From Oscillospiraceae bacterium (GTDB lineage Bacteria > Bacillota > Clostridia > Oscillospirales > Ruminococcaceae): a DNA stretch of 64,000 bases. Below are positions 47,817 through 56,620 of this stretch, piece after piece. Each line of letters opens with the position of its first letter. Position 1 is the first letter of the stretch. The notes under the pieces were generated by a model. The model was not told the origin of the DNA. It worked only from the letters and a program-made list of their open reading frames with translations, and did not search any database. The stretch spans positions 62,001 to 126,000 of the forward strand of contig JAJQGJ010000012.1 of NCBI GenBank assembly GCA_021200565.1, given 5' to 3'. A program made the translations under genes and the position numbers.

Positions 47817-49148
47817 ATGGCTATTCAGCTTTCGGATAGATTCAGCTTCAGGCGGCTCTTAAGATTCACTCTGCCGTCTATCATAATGATGATTTTCACT
47901 TCCATCTACGGCGTGGTAGACGGATTCTTCGTATCGAATTTTGCGGGAAAGACGCCGTTCACGGCGATCAATCTCATTATGCCGTTTCTGATGGTTTTAG
48001 GGGCGCTCGGGTTCATGATAGGAACTGGCGGAAGTGCGATAATTGCAAAGACCATGGGCGAAGGTGACAAAGAAAAGGCAAACAGCCTGTTTTCGCTATT
48101 CATCTACATATCGGTTCTTGCCGGAATAGTCGTCGCCACAGTTGGAATTGCGGTCTTAAGACCGGTTGCGATATTCCTCGGTGCAGAGGGCGAAATTCTC
48201 GAAGACTGCGTCATCTACGGAAGAATAATACTTCTGGCGCTTCCGGCATTCATGCTCCAATACGAATTCCAGAGCCTGTTTGTGACGGCTGAGAAGCCGA
48301 ATCTGGGACTTGCAGTCACTGTTGCGGCGGGACTCACGAATATAATTCTTGATGCGGTTCTGGTGGGAGTTCTTTCCAAGGGACTTGTCGGCGCAGCAGT
48401 TGCAACGGCGATGAGCCAGTGCGTTGGCGGGTTGGTTCCGGTCATATACTTCGCTCTTCCGAACAAGAGCCTGCTTCGACTCGGCAGAACGAAATTTGAC
48501 GGCAGGTCTCTCCTGAAAGCCTGCACAAACGGTTCAAGTGAACTGATGAGCAACATTGCGATGTCAACCGTCTCGATGCTCTATAACTACCAGCTTCTTC
48601 AGTATGCCGGAAACGACGGTGTCGCCGCCTATGGGGTTCTTATGTATGTCAACATGATTTTCCTGGCGGTGTTTATCGGGTACTCGGTTGGCTCGGCACC
48701 CATCGTCAGCTATCATTACGGTGCCGGAAACAAGGATGAGCTTAAGAGCCTGCTCCGGAAAAGCGTTACTATTATTTTCTGCTTTTCAATATTCATGCTT
48801 CTGTGTGCAGAGCTTCTTGCGAAGCCTCTATCACAGCTCTTTGTCGGGTATGATGAGGAGCTTCTGAGCCTGACCTTAGGTGGATTCAGAATCTATTCAT
48901 TCTCATTCCTGTTTGCGGGATTTGCGATCTATGGGTCATCATTCTTCACAGCACTCAACAACGGCGTGATTTCGGCGATAATATCCTTCCTGAGAACCCT
49001 GGTATTCCAGGTCGCAGCGGTGCTCATCTTCCCGCTCATCTGGGACATAGACGGAATCTGGTTTTCGCTTGTAGCAGCAGAAATAATGGCAGTCGCAACA
49101 ACGTCGGTGTTTATATTTGCGAAGAGGAAGAAATACGGGTATCTTTAA
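47817..49148 (+). CDS. MATE-family efflux transporter
   Basis: 443-residue inner-membrane protein with about 12 hydrophobic helices. The start region (RLLRFTLPSIIMMIFTSIYGVVDGFFVSNFAG) and GTGGSAIIAKTMGEGDKEKAN are typical of MATE transporters (Na+- or H+-driven export of drugs or metabolites). Start at 47817 is placed by GAGAGGAC; an ATG seven codons upstream lies before that site. It sits alone with its own promoter and terminator; substrate unknown. Confidence 0.88.
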   Translation: MAIQLSDRFSFRRLLRFTLPSIIMMIFTSIYGVVDGFFVSNFAGKTPFTAINLIMPFLMVLGALGFMIGTGGSAIIAKTMGEGDKEKANSLFSLFIYISVLAGIVVATVGIAVLRPVAIFLGAEGEILEDCVIYGRIILLALPAFMLQYEFQSLFVTAEKPNLGLAVTVAAGLTNIILDAVLVGVLSKGLVGAAVATAMSQCVGGLVPVIYFALPNKSLLRLGRTKFDGRSLLKACTNGSSELMSNIAMSTVSMLYNYQLLQYAGNDGVAAYGVLMYVNMIFLAVFIGYSVGSAPIVSYHYGAGNKDELKSLLRKSVTIIFCFSIFMLLCAELLAKPLSQLFVGYDEELLSLTLGGFRIYSFSFLFAGFAIYGSSFFTALNNGVISAIISFLRTLVFQVAAVLIFPLIWDIDGIWFSLVAAEIMAVATTSVFIFAKRKKYGYL

Positions 49149-49154
49149 TAGCAA

Positions 49155-49186
49155 AGCGCAGTCGTCTGATGACTGCGCTGTTTTTA
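49155..49186 (+). terminator. Bidirectional terminator between MATE and spoVAE
   Basis: Perfect 9-bp stem AGCGCAGTC/GACTGCGCT (49155-49163 and 49171-49179), 7-base loop, then GTTTTTATA. It also lies just past the convergent spoVAE stop. Confidence 0.85.
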
Positions 49187-49543
49187 TACCGATTTCGCCT
49201 TCGGCTTGAACACAAGTGCCGCAAGAAGTGAGAATACCATTGCTGCCGTGATTCCTCCGGAGCAGGCTGTAAGTCCTCCGGTGAAGATTCCTAAGAAGCC
49301 CTTTTCGTCGACAGCTTCTCTGATTCCCTTTGCTATCGAATTTCCGAAGCCGGTAAGAGGCACCGTTGCACCCGCTCCGGCGAAGTCGGCGAGGTACTGA
49401 TATATTCCAACTCCACTCAGGATCACTCCCACCACTACATAGAGCGTCAGGATTCTTGCTGGGGTGAGCTTGGTGAAGTCTATAAGAAGCTGACCGATGG
49501 CGCAGATGATTCCTCCGACTAAAAATGCCCATAGATACTGCAT
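49184..49543 (-). CDS. spoVAE: Stage V sporulation protein AE
   Basis: 119-residue membrane protein with four hydrophobic segments (AFLVGGIICAIGQLLIDF; TLYVVVGVILSGVGIYQYL; the Gly-rich GAGATVPLTGFGNSIAKG; AAMVFSLLAALVF). It matches the SpoVAE component of the spore inner-membrane channel for dipicolinic acid. It follows spoVAD by 11 bases. Presence of these genes implies the organism forms endospores. Confidence 0.9.
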   Translation of the reverse strand: MQYLWAFLVGGIICAIGQLLIDFTKLTPARILTLYVVVGVILSGVGIYQYLADFAGAGATVPLTGFGNSIAKGIREAVDEKGFLGIFTGGLTACSGGITAAMVFSLLAALVFKPKAKSV

Positions 49544-49554
49544 TGCGATTCCTC

Positions 49555-50574
49555 CTAAAGTCCGATTTCGCTTGAAAGCCAGACAAGGTGGGATATTCCG
49601 GGGATGGTCATCCCCTGCTGGCTTGAAGTGGTTGAAAGTAGTGCGCCTGTGGCGGCAAACAGGATGTTTTTAAGCTTGCCACTTCTCAGCTCCGGAAGAA
49701 AATGACCGGCTAAGATGCTTGCAGAGCAGCCGCAGCCGGAGCCTCCGGCGTGGACATCCTGATTTTCAGCGCCATAGAGCATGCAGCCGCAATCGAGGTG
49801 CCTGTCGGCGATTTCGATGCCATCTCTATGGAGAAGCTCAACCAAGATGCGTGAACCCACACTACCTAAATCTCCGGTGACGATATGATCGAACTCATCC
49901 GGCGATTTTTTTGTGTCTGAAAGAAACTGCTTTATCGTCGAATATGCTGCCGGAGCCATTGCGGCGCCCATGTTATTTGCGTCCTTGATGCCCTTGTCCT
50001 CAATCCTGCCGATGGTGACGGCTCTTACAAACGGCGAGGCGTTGCCTCTTTCTAAGATAACTGCGCCAGAGGCGGTTGCCGTCCACTGGGAGGTGGGAGT
50101 TCTCTGACCGCCATATTCCAAAGGAAAGCGATACTGCCTTTCAGCTGTGCAGAAGTGGGAAGAAGTCACCGCTGCAACTATGTCTCCAGCTCCAGAATCA
50201 ACAGTGAGGGCTGACAGAAGAATTCCCTCGGCAATGGTCGAGCATGCGCCATAGATTCCTAAAAACGGCACATTGAAATCACCGATTCCGAAGCTCGTCC
50301 CGATGCACTGGTTGAGGAGGTCGCCGCCGAACATGAAAGACAGGTCTTCTGGCGTGAGATGGCACTTTTCGAGCGCCGTCTGCAAGGCAAGACCCTGCAT
50401 TGCGCTTTCCGCCTTCTCGAAGCTCTCCTGACCGAAGCGGTCATCCTTGTCGACATAGTCGAAGCATTCGCCAAAGGGTCCCTCACCCTCCTTTTTGCCG
50501 ACAACCGACGCCCAGCTCTTTATTGAAACTGCATTGTCCATCATTATTGTAGCTTTTCCGAGTCTTTGTGACAT
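49555..50574 (-). CDS. spoVAD: Stage V sporulation protein AD
   Basis: 339-residue thiolase-fold protein that binds dipicolinic acid for uptake into the developing spore. Family features include PFLGIYGACSTIAEG, YGGQRTPTSQWTATASGA, DHIVTGDLGSVGS and HAGGSGCGCSASILAGHFLP. TAGGGAG sets the start. The usual upstream partner spoVAC is not here: the next gene upstream is on the other strand. A GCATA/AATAATA pair upstream is only a poor fit to a sigma-G promoter. Confidence 0.93.
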   Translation of the reverse strand: MSQRLGKATIMMDNAVSIKSWASVVGKKEGEGPFGECFDYVDKDDRFGQESFEKAESAMQGLALQTALEKCHLTPEDLSFMFGGDLLNQCIGTSFGIGDFNVPFLGIYGACSTIAEGILLSALTVDSGAGDIVAAVTSSHFCTAERQYRFPLEYGGQRTPTSQWTATASGAVILERGNASPFVRAVTIGRIEDKGIKDANNMGAAMAPAAYSTIKQFLSDTKKSPDEFDHIVTGDLGSVGSRILVELLHRDGIEIADRHLDCGCMLYGAENQDVHAGGSGCGCSASILAGHFLPELRSGKLKNILFAATGALLSTTSSQQGMTIPGISHLVWLSSEIGL

Positions 50575-50652
50575 GAATACAACTCCCTACGCTTGATTTT
50601 GATATTATTTTCTCTGGATAAGGCTAATTTATGCGTTTTGAAATATGAAAGC

Positions 50653-50681
50653 TTGAATTATCCCGAAGACTGTGATATAAT
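50653..50681 (+). promoter_or_regulatory. Promoter of the 50.7-kb lipoprotein gene
   Basis: TTGAAT (50653-50658), 17-base spacer, TATAAT (50676-50681). Confidence 0.7.
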
Positions 50682-50734
50682 AAGCTTGGTATTTTCTGTA
50701 GAAACAGTGGTTTTAGCCGGAAAGGACGGTTTTT

Positions 50735-51580
50735 ATGAAGAGAATAGTTACATTTCTGATAGCTTTTGCTATGCTTGTCTCGATGACGGCATGCGGAAGC
50801 GAGGCTCAGGAGAACGAAAGCAGCGAAAGCACAACGTCCTACAACGGAGTTCCCGACAATGTCGTGACCGCCTCAACTGACAATGGCTCAGAAGCCGTAA
50901 CCTCTGTCGACTACACGGAGGCTGACACCTCATCCGAAACTGCGGCTACAGAAGAAGCTCCCGAGGTGACAACCACAGAAGCCAATTCGCAGAGCGAAGT
51001 CACCACCGACGACGAAGACACAGTTGAGCTTGACGACGAGGAAGAGGTCACTTATATTCCCGACACCATTGCGATGGACTATCTCACACTTCTCAATTCG
51101 ACATCTGTCCATGCAAAGCTGACGGAGGCTGTTTCCTATGACGGCGAAACGGTTGTCATGTATGAGCGGGAATACTACATCAGCGGTGTCAACAAGGTAT
51201 ATATCAACAACTCGCAGAAAATAGTCATGACTTCTGACACCGTTACGGTTATAGACCTTGATGCGTATACCTACTACAGCTATGCGAGAACCTCAACGGC
51301 TTTGGAGCTTGAGTTCGGCTACAGCAAGGAGTATTACACCCTCATATCTACCAGTGAAGAGAGCGACTGCACTATCGAAGAATACACTGTCGTATCTCAC
51401 GGAAGCACAATAACTTCCACCTGGACGTTCTATACAGACGGCACTTTCACCGTTGTTGATGAAAACCCCGATTCCGGTTCGTTCACGAAATACTATTTTG
51501 ATGTTGCTGAGAGCGATGTGAGCGGGATGGATATGACGATTCCGTACGGTTTGACGGAGACTGAGGCGAGTGAATTTTAA
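50735..51580 (+). CDS. Ser/Thr/Glu-rich lipoprotein of unknown function
   Basis: 281-residue predicted lipoprotein: signal peptide MKRIVTFLIAFAMLVSMTAC with the lipidated Cys at residue 20. A low-complexity Ser/Thr/Glu linker (about 24-105) would span the cell wall, followed by a globular domain rich in beta strands (YLTLLNSTSVHAKLTEAVSYDGE, VYINNSQKIVMTSDTVTVID). No family is recognised; the fold resembles small surface substrate-sensing lipoproteins only in general outline. Own promoter; AAAGGAC before the start; a family B repeat follows. Confidence 0.75.
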   Translation: MKRIVTFLIAFAMLVSMTACGSEAQENESSESTTSYNGVPDNVVTASTDNGSEAVTSVDYTEADTSSETAATEEAPEVTTTEANSQSEVTTDDEDTVELDDEEEVTYIPDTIAMDYLTLLNSTSVHAKLTEAVSYDGETVVMYEREYYISGVNKVYINNSQKIVMTSDTVTVIDLDAYTYYSYARTSTALELEFGYSKEYYTLISTSEESDCTIEEYTVVSHGSTITSTWTFYTDGTFTVVDENPDSGSFTKYYFDVAESDVSGMDMTIPYGLTETEASEF

Positions 51581-51588
51581 GAGGGAGA

Positions 51589-51637
51589 ACCTCTCAGTCA
51601 GCCTGACGGCTGACAGCTCCCCTTAGCAAGGGGAGCC
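51589..51637. repeat. Family B palindromic repeat, copy 2 (short form)
   Basis: ACCTCTCAGTC start, hairpin GTCAGCC-TGAC-GGCTGAC, then AGCTCCCCTTAGCAAGGGGAGCC. It lies between the lipoprotein stop and the cyclophilin gene; the hairpins might also act as a weak terminator. Confidence 0.8.
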
Positions 51638-51680
51638 ATAAGTGCGCTATACGAATTTTGTACTAAAGGAGACGATAATT

Positions 51681-52211
51681 ATGGTAGTAATTGAAATGGA
51701 AGATGGCGGGAAGATTAAGATTGAGCTTTGCCCGAAGGAGGCGCCGCTGACGGTCAAGAACTTCGAGAAGCTTGTTAATGAGCACTTTTATGATGGGCTT
51801 ATCTTCCACAGGGTTATAAAGAACTTTATGATTCAGGGCGGCGACCCGACCGGCACCGGTATGGGCGGTTCAAGCGAAAATATCCGTGGCGAATTCCGCC
51901 TCAACGGCGTCAACAATACCCTCAAGCACACAAGAGGAACCATCTCTATGGCTCGGGCTCAGAATCCGAACTCCGCTTCCTCACAGTTCTTCATCGTCCA
52001 CAAGGATTCACTCTATCTAGACGGCTCCTATGCCGCTTTCGGAACGGTTATTGAGGGGATGGACGTAGTCGACAGGATTGCTTCTGTCAAGACCGACTCG
52101 AACGACAGACCGACTGTTCCACAGAGAATCAAGACGATAAGAATCGTCAACTACTTCGATCAATGCCCTTTTTGCAAGGAGACTCTGAAGTCAGATGCGT
52201 GTGACTATTGA
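51681..52211 (+). CDS. Cyclophilin-type peptidyl-prolyl cis-trans isomerase
   Basis: 176-residue cytosolic isomerase (no signal peptide). Motifs FHRVIKNFMIQGGDPTGTG, ISMARAQNPNSASSQFFIV and FGTVIEGMDVVD define the cyclophilin active site. The C-terminus has an unusual tail with CPFCKETLKSDAC that may bind metal. Start at 51681 follows AAAGGAG; an ATG 13 codons earlier lies in the repeat-derived sequence. The end overlaps uvrC by 17 bases. Confidence 0.93.
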   Translation: MVVIEMEDGGKIKIELCPKEAPLTVKNFEKLVNEHFYDGLIFHRVIKNFMIQGGDPTGTGMGGSSENIRGEFRLNGVNNTLKHTRGTISMARAQNPNSASSQFFIVHKDSLYLDGSYAAFGTVIEGMDVVDRIASVKTDSNDRPTVPQRIKTIRIVNYFDQCPFCKETLKSDACDY

Positions 52212-54045
52212 GGATAACCCCAGGCTTGAATACCTCCGGGAGAAGACCCGGGGCTTAACCACTTCGCCCGGGTGCTACATCATGAAGAACCATGCCGGAA
52301 CCATCATATATATCGGCAAGGCGAAAAATCTCAGAAACCGTGTGCAGACCTATTTTCACGACAATGACCATCTGCCAAAGGTTGCGAAAATGGTTTCGAA
52401 TGTCTGGGACTATGACTTCATCGTGACTTCATCCGACTATGAGGCACTGGTTCTCGAAGCGTCGCTCATCAAGCAGCACAAGCCGAAATACAATATTCTT
52501 CTTAAGGACGACAAGGGATATTCCTACATCAAGATTTCGGATGAAGAATACCCACGCATCACCCGTGAGATGCAGAAAAAGGGCTCCGGCACATTCATCG
52601 GTCCCTACACAAGCGGATTTACGTCGAGTCAGGCTGTTGAAGAGGTCAACCGTGTTTTCATGCTGCCGACCTGTAAACGTGTCTTCCCGAGAGATTTCGG
52701 GAAAGAAAGACCATGCCTCAATTTCCAGATCAAGCGCTGCATTGGGCTCTGCAGAGGGTGCTTCTCAAAAGAGGATTACGCCGAAATTATCAACCAGGCA
52801 GTGGAGTATATCAAAAGCGGAAGCAAGCAGTCGGTGGAAGCACTGACGGAAGAGATGAACCGGCTTTCCGAGAACCTCGAATTCGAGAAAGCGGCGGTTC
52901 TCAGAGACAGAATCGCCGCAATCAACCGCTCCGCCGACACCCAGAAGATTTTCGAGGAGAATATGCCCGACACGGACATTTTCGCCATGGCGAAGAACGG
53001 CGGCATCACCTGCATATCTGTTCTCAACTACCGTCTCGGGCGGCTTTATGACAAGCAGGATTTCATTTTAGGTGAAACGACTGACGACATTTCCACCAGG
53101 GAAGAATTCCTGATCCAGTATTATGACCGTGCCGTAAAGATCCCGAGGGAAGTCTATATCGACGAGGAGCTGAGAGAAACCGACAATATCCGGCGTTATC
53201 TTGCTGAAAAGTCGGATCACGCTGTAAGCATTGCGAATCCGAAGCGTGGAGAGATGAAAGCCCTGCTCACTCTTGCCGAAAAGAACGCAGTCGAGCAGCT
53301 TTCGGTCAGAATCGGAAGAACCGGAAAAGAGGTGGCCGTTCTCGAAGAGCTCGGCGAGCTCTTAGGGCTTAAGAAAACTCCGAACTATATCGAGTGCTAC
53401 GACATCTCAAACCTTGGCTCCAGTGACATGGTTGCCGGAATGGTCGTCATGGACAAGTGCCGGTTCATGAAGAAATACTACAAGAAATTCAACATAAAAA
53501 CCGTTCAGGAGCAGAACGACTATGCCAGCATGCGTGAAGTCATCTCACGGCGGCTTGACAACTATCTCGATCCCGAATGCAAAGACGAAGGCTTCAAGAG
53601 GCTTCCAGATGTCATATTCCTTGACGGCGGAAAAGGTCATGTTTCGGCAGTTCTGCCGCTACTTGAAGAGTATCAGCTCGACATCCCGCTTTACGGGCTC
53701 GTCAAGGACAACAAGCACCACACACGTGCTGTCGTCACGGCTGACGGAAGCGAAATCCAGATTTCGAAATCACGGTCCGTATTCGCACTTTTAACCAAGC
53801 TTCAGGACGAGGTGCACCGCTACACAATCACTTTCCAGAAGCAGAAGCGTTCCGTTCACACTCACGAAACGGAGCTCACCAAGATTTACGGCATCGGAGA
53901 GAAAAAAGCGCAGGCTCTTTTAAACGAATTCAAAACAAAGCAGCAGCTGAAATCGGCAACAATAGAAGACATAGCGGCAGTTATGAAAATAAGCCCCGAA
54001 AAGGCGGCTGAAGTAAAAGAAAAGTTCATCGACCAGCTACAATAG
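52195..54045 (+). CDS. uvrC: UvrABC excinuclease subunit C
   Basis: 616-residue nuclease that makes both incisions in nucleotide excision repair. The N-terminal GIY-YIG domain (PGCYIMKNHAGTIIYIGKAKNLRNRV) is followed by a Cys-containing region (CKRVF...CLNFQIKRCIGLCRG), a UvrB-binding motif (about 210-240), an RNase H-like endonuclease domain (IECYDISNLGSSDMVAGMVV, FLDGGKGHVSAV) and a C-terminal helix-hairpin-helix. Typical length. The nearest ribosome-binding site, AAGGAG, is rather far (13 bases), so translation may depend on coupling to the cyclophilin gene. Confidence 0.96.
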   Translation: MRVTIEDNPRLEYLREKTRGLTTSPGCYIMKNHAGTIIYIGKAKNLRNRVQTYFHDNDHLPKVAKMVSNVWDYDFIVTSSDYEALVLEASLIKQHKPKYNILLKDDKGYSYIKISDEEYPRITREMQKKGSGTFIGPYTSGFTSSQAVEEVNRVFMLPTCKRVFPRDFGKERPCLNFQIKRCIGLCRGCFSKEDYAEIINQAVEYIKSGSKQSVEALTEEMNRLSENLEFEKAAVLRDRIAAINRSADTQKIFEENMPDTDIFAMAKNGGITCISVLNYRLGRLYDKQDFILGETTDDISTREEFLIQYYDRAVKIPREVYIDEELRETDNIRRYLAEKSDHAVSIANPKRGEMKALLTLAEKNAVEQLSVRIGRTGKEVAVLEELGELLGLKKTPNYIECYDISNLGSSDMVAGMVVMDKCRFMKKYYKKFNIKTVQEQNDYASMREVISRRLDNYLDPECKDEGFKRLPDVIFLDGGKGHVSAVLPLLEEYQLDIPLYGLVKDNKHHTRAVVTADGSEIQISKSRSVFALLTKLQDEVHRYTITFQKQKRSVHTHETELTKIYGIGEKKAQALLNEFKTKQQLKSATIEDIAAVMKISPEKAAEVKEKFIDQLQ

Positions 54046-54090
54046 CAATACCATTTACCACTTTGCAAAATTTCAGGGAAAGGACATATA

Positions 54091-54771
54091 ATGCAAAAAA
54101 AGATACCCGAATACTCAGGCGTTTTAAGAAGCCATATACTCAGCGTGCCAGATACGATTTACCAGTGTTCGGGAATAGTGATTTTCGGCAAGCGGATAAA
54201 GTCGCTTGTCTTCTCCACCGACGTGGCTATCATCAAAAATATCAACGCTGACGCCGTCGTTGCGGTTTACCCGTTCACTCCCCAGCCGGTCATCTCCCAG
54301 GCGATTATTTCCGTTTCGGATGTCCCGGTGTTCGTCGGAGTCGGAGGCGGGCTTACAGGCGGAGAGCGTTCTGTCAGACTTGCAGAGACCGCCGAGAATC
54401 AGGGAGCATTTGCGGTTGTTGTGAACGCTCCTATCGACCCGCAGATTATCACGCACATAAAAACAAAGATAGACATTCCAGTCGTTGCGACCATAGTTTC
54501 TGAGAAGCAGGACATCGACAGGCGCATTCAGGCAGGTGCCGACATACTGAACGTTGCGGCGTCTACGAAAACTCCTGATTTGGTTCGGATGATCAGAGAA
54601 AAATATCCCGACTTCCCGATTATTGCAACCGGAGGACCGACTGATGAATCGATTTCCGCAACCATCGCAGCGGGAGCGAACGCAATCACCTACACTCCAC
54701 CGTCGAACGGCGAGGTATTTGCCGAATCGATGCGAAAGTACCGTGAAAGATACAATACTGAAAACAAATAA
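54091..54771 (+). CDS. Uncharacterised (beta/alpha)-barrel protein
   Basis: 226-residue cytosolic protein of unknown function. Alternating strands and Gly-rich turns (VPVFVGVGGGLTGGERS, IPVVATIVSEKQDIDRRIQAGADILNVA, FPIIATGGPTDESISATIAAGANAITYTPPS) indicate a TIM barrel with a phosphate-binding-type C-terminal loop, like dihydroorotate- or IMP-dehydrogenase relatives. Homologues are often labelled only 'hydrolase'. GGGAAAGGAC precedes the start; rsmD follows after 20 bases. Confidence 0.7.
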   Translation: MQKKIPEYSGVLRSHILSVPDTIYQCSGIVIFGKRIKSLVFSTDVAIIKNINADAVVAVYPFTPQPVISQAIISVSDVPVFVGVGGGLTGGERSVRLAETAENQGAFAVVVNAPIDPQIITHIKTKIDIPVVATIVSEKQDIDRRIQAGADILNVAASTKTPDLVRMIREKYPDFPIIATGGPTDESISATIAAGANAITYTPPSNGEVFAESMRKYRERYNTENK

Positions 54772-54791
54772 AAAAGAAAGGCGATCTCAGT

Positions 54792-55364
54792 ATGAGAGTT
54801 ATAACCGGCAGTCTGAGAGGAAGAAAGCTCAAAGCCCTCGAGGGCGAAGAGACAAGACCTACAACCGACAAACTGAAAGGAACAATATTCTCGATAATTC
54901 AGTTCGATATTCCGTATACAAGGGTATTAGACCTCTATGCAGGAAGCGGACAGCTTGGAATCGAGGCTCTTAGTCGTGGTGCCAACAGCGCAGTATTCGT
55001 CGAAAGAGCGAGAGACGCTGTGGGAATCATAAAAGAGAACGTGAAAGCCTGCAGCCTTATGGACAAGTCGAAGATTGTCACAACGGATGCCATCAACTAT
55101 CTCAAGATGGCGGCAAGCGGACACGAGAAGTTCGACATAATCCTGATGGATCCGCCATATGAAGAAGGCTTGACGGAGAAGTCGCTTGAGCTGTGCGAGC
55201 CTGTTATGAGCGAAAAGTGCATCGTCGTATGCGAGCACGAAGCGCAGCTTACTCTTCCGGAAAGGTTTGCAGGGCTGAAGCTGAGAAAGCGTTACAGCTG
55301 CGGCAGGAAAACCGCTCTCAGCGTGTTCATAAAGGATAATGGGGACGGTGAGGAAGATGAGTGA
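54792..55364 (+). CDS. rsmD: 16S rRNA (guanine966-N2)-methyltransferase
   Basis: 190-residue SAM-dependent methyltransferase acting on the 30S subunit. The N-terminal motif [13 protein letters not shown] and [14 protein letters not shown] are family markers; the SAM site is [20 protein letters not shown] and the catalytic motif DPPYEEG. The rsmD-coaD order is conserved in Firmicutes. Confidence 0.95.
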   Translation: MRVITGSLRGRKLKALEGEETRPTTDKLKGTIFSIIQFDIPYTRVLDLYAGSGQLGIEALSRGANSAVFVERARDAVGIIKENVKACSLMDKSKIVTTDAINYLKMAASGHEKFDIILMDPPYEEGLTEKSLELCEPVMSEKCIVVCEHEAQLTLPERFAGLKLRKRYSCGRKTALSVFIKDNGDGEEDE

Positions 55365-55914
55365 ACTTGGTAAACCAAGAATCGCTGTCAGCAATCAGCG
55401 CATTGCTGTTTGTCCCGGAAGCTTTGACCCGGTTACTCTAGGGCACGTGGACATAATCTCACGTGCGGCGGCTGTCTTTGACCGGGTGATAGTTCTCGTT
55501 TCAATCAATCCGAACAAGGAGCCGATGTTTTCGCCGGAAGAACGTGTCGAGATGATAAGAACAGTGACGAAAGGGCTTCCCAACGTCGAGGTTGAGGCAT
55601 CAGGCGGGCTTCTTGCGGACTTTGTCAAAAGCCACGGTGCAACGGCTATCGTCAAGGGTCTGAGAGCCGTTTCCGACTTTGAGTATGAGTTCCAGATGGC
55701 TCTTGCAAACAAAAAGCTCTGTCCCGAGGCTGAGACGATATTTCTCGTCACACGTTCGGAGAACATGTACTTAAGTTCGAGCATGGTCAAACAGATTGCA
55801 TACTTTGGCGGAGACATCTCCGACTTCGTACCGGCTGAAATAAAGGAAAGAATTGCCGCCAGGATTACAAAACTGAGCGGAAGCACTAATAAATGCGAAG
55901 GAGTAGAAAACTAA
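55357..55914 (+). CDS. coaD: Phosphopantetheine adenylyltransferase
   Basis: 185-residue enzyme of the penultimate step of coenzyme A synthesis. Nucleotidyltransferase motif [16 protein letters not shown] (T/HxGH), [20 protein letters not shown] and the second ATP motif LSSSMVKQ. Start at 55357 overlaps rsmD by 8 bases and has GGTGAGG just upstream; an ATG six codons earlier is an alternative. The N-terminus is about 15 residues longer than usual. Confidence 0.95.
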   Translation: MSELGKPRIAVSNQRIAVCPGSFDPVTLGHVDIISRAAAVFDRVIVLVSINPNKEPMFSPEERVEMIRTVTKGLPNVEVEASGGLLADFVKSHGATAIVKGLRAVSDFEYEFQMALANKKLCPEAETIFLVTRSENMYLSSSMVKQIAYFGGDISDFVPAEIKERIAARITKLSGSTNKCEGVEN

Positions 55915-56396
55915 TGACTATTGATGAAATTCTTGAGATGATGGACGAAATTTTAGACAAGGCGGTTACCGTTCCCTTCTCCAACAAAAAGAGCATGGTC
56001 GACACCGACCAGCTGAGGGATTGTATCGACAACATCCGCTACAATCTGCCTACAGAGATAAGAAAGGCAAAGGAAATGGTTGCTGACCGATCATCGATCA
56101 TCCAGGATGCCAATGAAAAGGCTGAGCAGATCATCAAGGACGCTGAGGAAAAGGCGAAGAAGATTGTCTCAGAGGAAGAGATTGTCAAGCAGGCTAAGGC
56201 GGCAGCCCAGGATCTGACAGCTCAGTCACACGCTATGGACCTCCAGATCAAGAAGGCTATGGTTGAAAAGCTTGACGGAATTCTCAGCGACACCGAAAAG
56301 TCTCTTGCAAAGTCCCTTAATGAAATCAAGTCTGCACGTGACACCGTCAGAGCTGCAGGCAAGAAGGTAGAAGCTGAGCAGCCTCAGCAGCAGTGA
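55914..56396 (+). CDS. Coiled-coil protein of the rsmD-coaD operon
   Basis: 160-residue soluble protein of unknown function, largely alpha-helical: EMVADRSSIIQDANEKAEQIIKDAEEKAKKIV (in parts) forms a charged coiled coil similar to V-ATPase subunit E/H or DivIVA-like scaffolds, hence the frequent 'ATPase' label, though there is no nucleotide-binding motif. AAGGAG places the start at 55914, one base overlapping the coaD stop (TAATG). Confidence 0.75.
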   Translation: MTIDEILEMMDEILDKAVTVPFSNKKSMVDTDQLRDCIDNIRYNLPTEIRKAKEMVADRSSIIQDANEKAEQIIKDAEEKAKKIVSEEEIVKQAKAAAQDLTAQSHAMDLQIKKAMVEKLDGILSDTEKSLAKSLNEIKSARDTVRAAGKKVEAEQPQQQ

Positions 56397-56436
56397 AAAT
56401 TTCAGGGACATTACAAAAAACGTTTGAAGGATTTTG

Positions 56437-56480
56437 TCTTTCAGCTGCGTACAGTTGCCCTTTCATGAAAGAATTTTTTC
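56437..56480 (+). terminator. Probable terminator of the rsmD-coaD operon
   Basis: Outer arms TCTTTCA (56437-56443) and TGAAAGA (56466-56472) with a small inner stem, followed by ATTTTTTC. Confidence 0.55.
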
Positions 56481-56511
56481 AGATTTCTTAGGTTTTTCTG
56501 GCAGATTTCTG

Positions 56512-56540
56512 TTGACTATGGGTGCGCAAAATAATATAAT
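56512..56540 (+). promoter_or_regulatory. Aspartate kinase promoter
   Basis: TTGACT (56512-56517), 17-base spacer, TATAAT (56535-56540). The leader is only about 75 bases, too short for a lysine riboswitch. Confidence 0.8.
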
Positions 56541-56620
56541 GTTATGAGCCGTTTCTGCAAAGAGGCTTTTGCGCCATGCATAAACAGCGACATTCACCTA
56601 ACAGTAAGGGAGATTATAGT

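Noticed and set aside
50603-50634. Sigma-G promoter for spoVAD
   Set aside because: GCATA and AATAATA are spaced 20 bases apart and the -10 lacks the leading C; too far from consensus to call.
56541-56620. Possible lysine riboswitch upstream of aspartate kinase
   Set aside because: The leader is only about 75 bases and lacks the conserved five-helix core; a lysine riboswitch needs roughly 170 bases.
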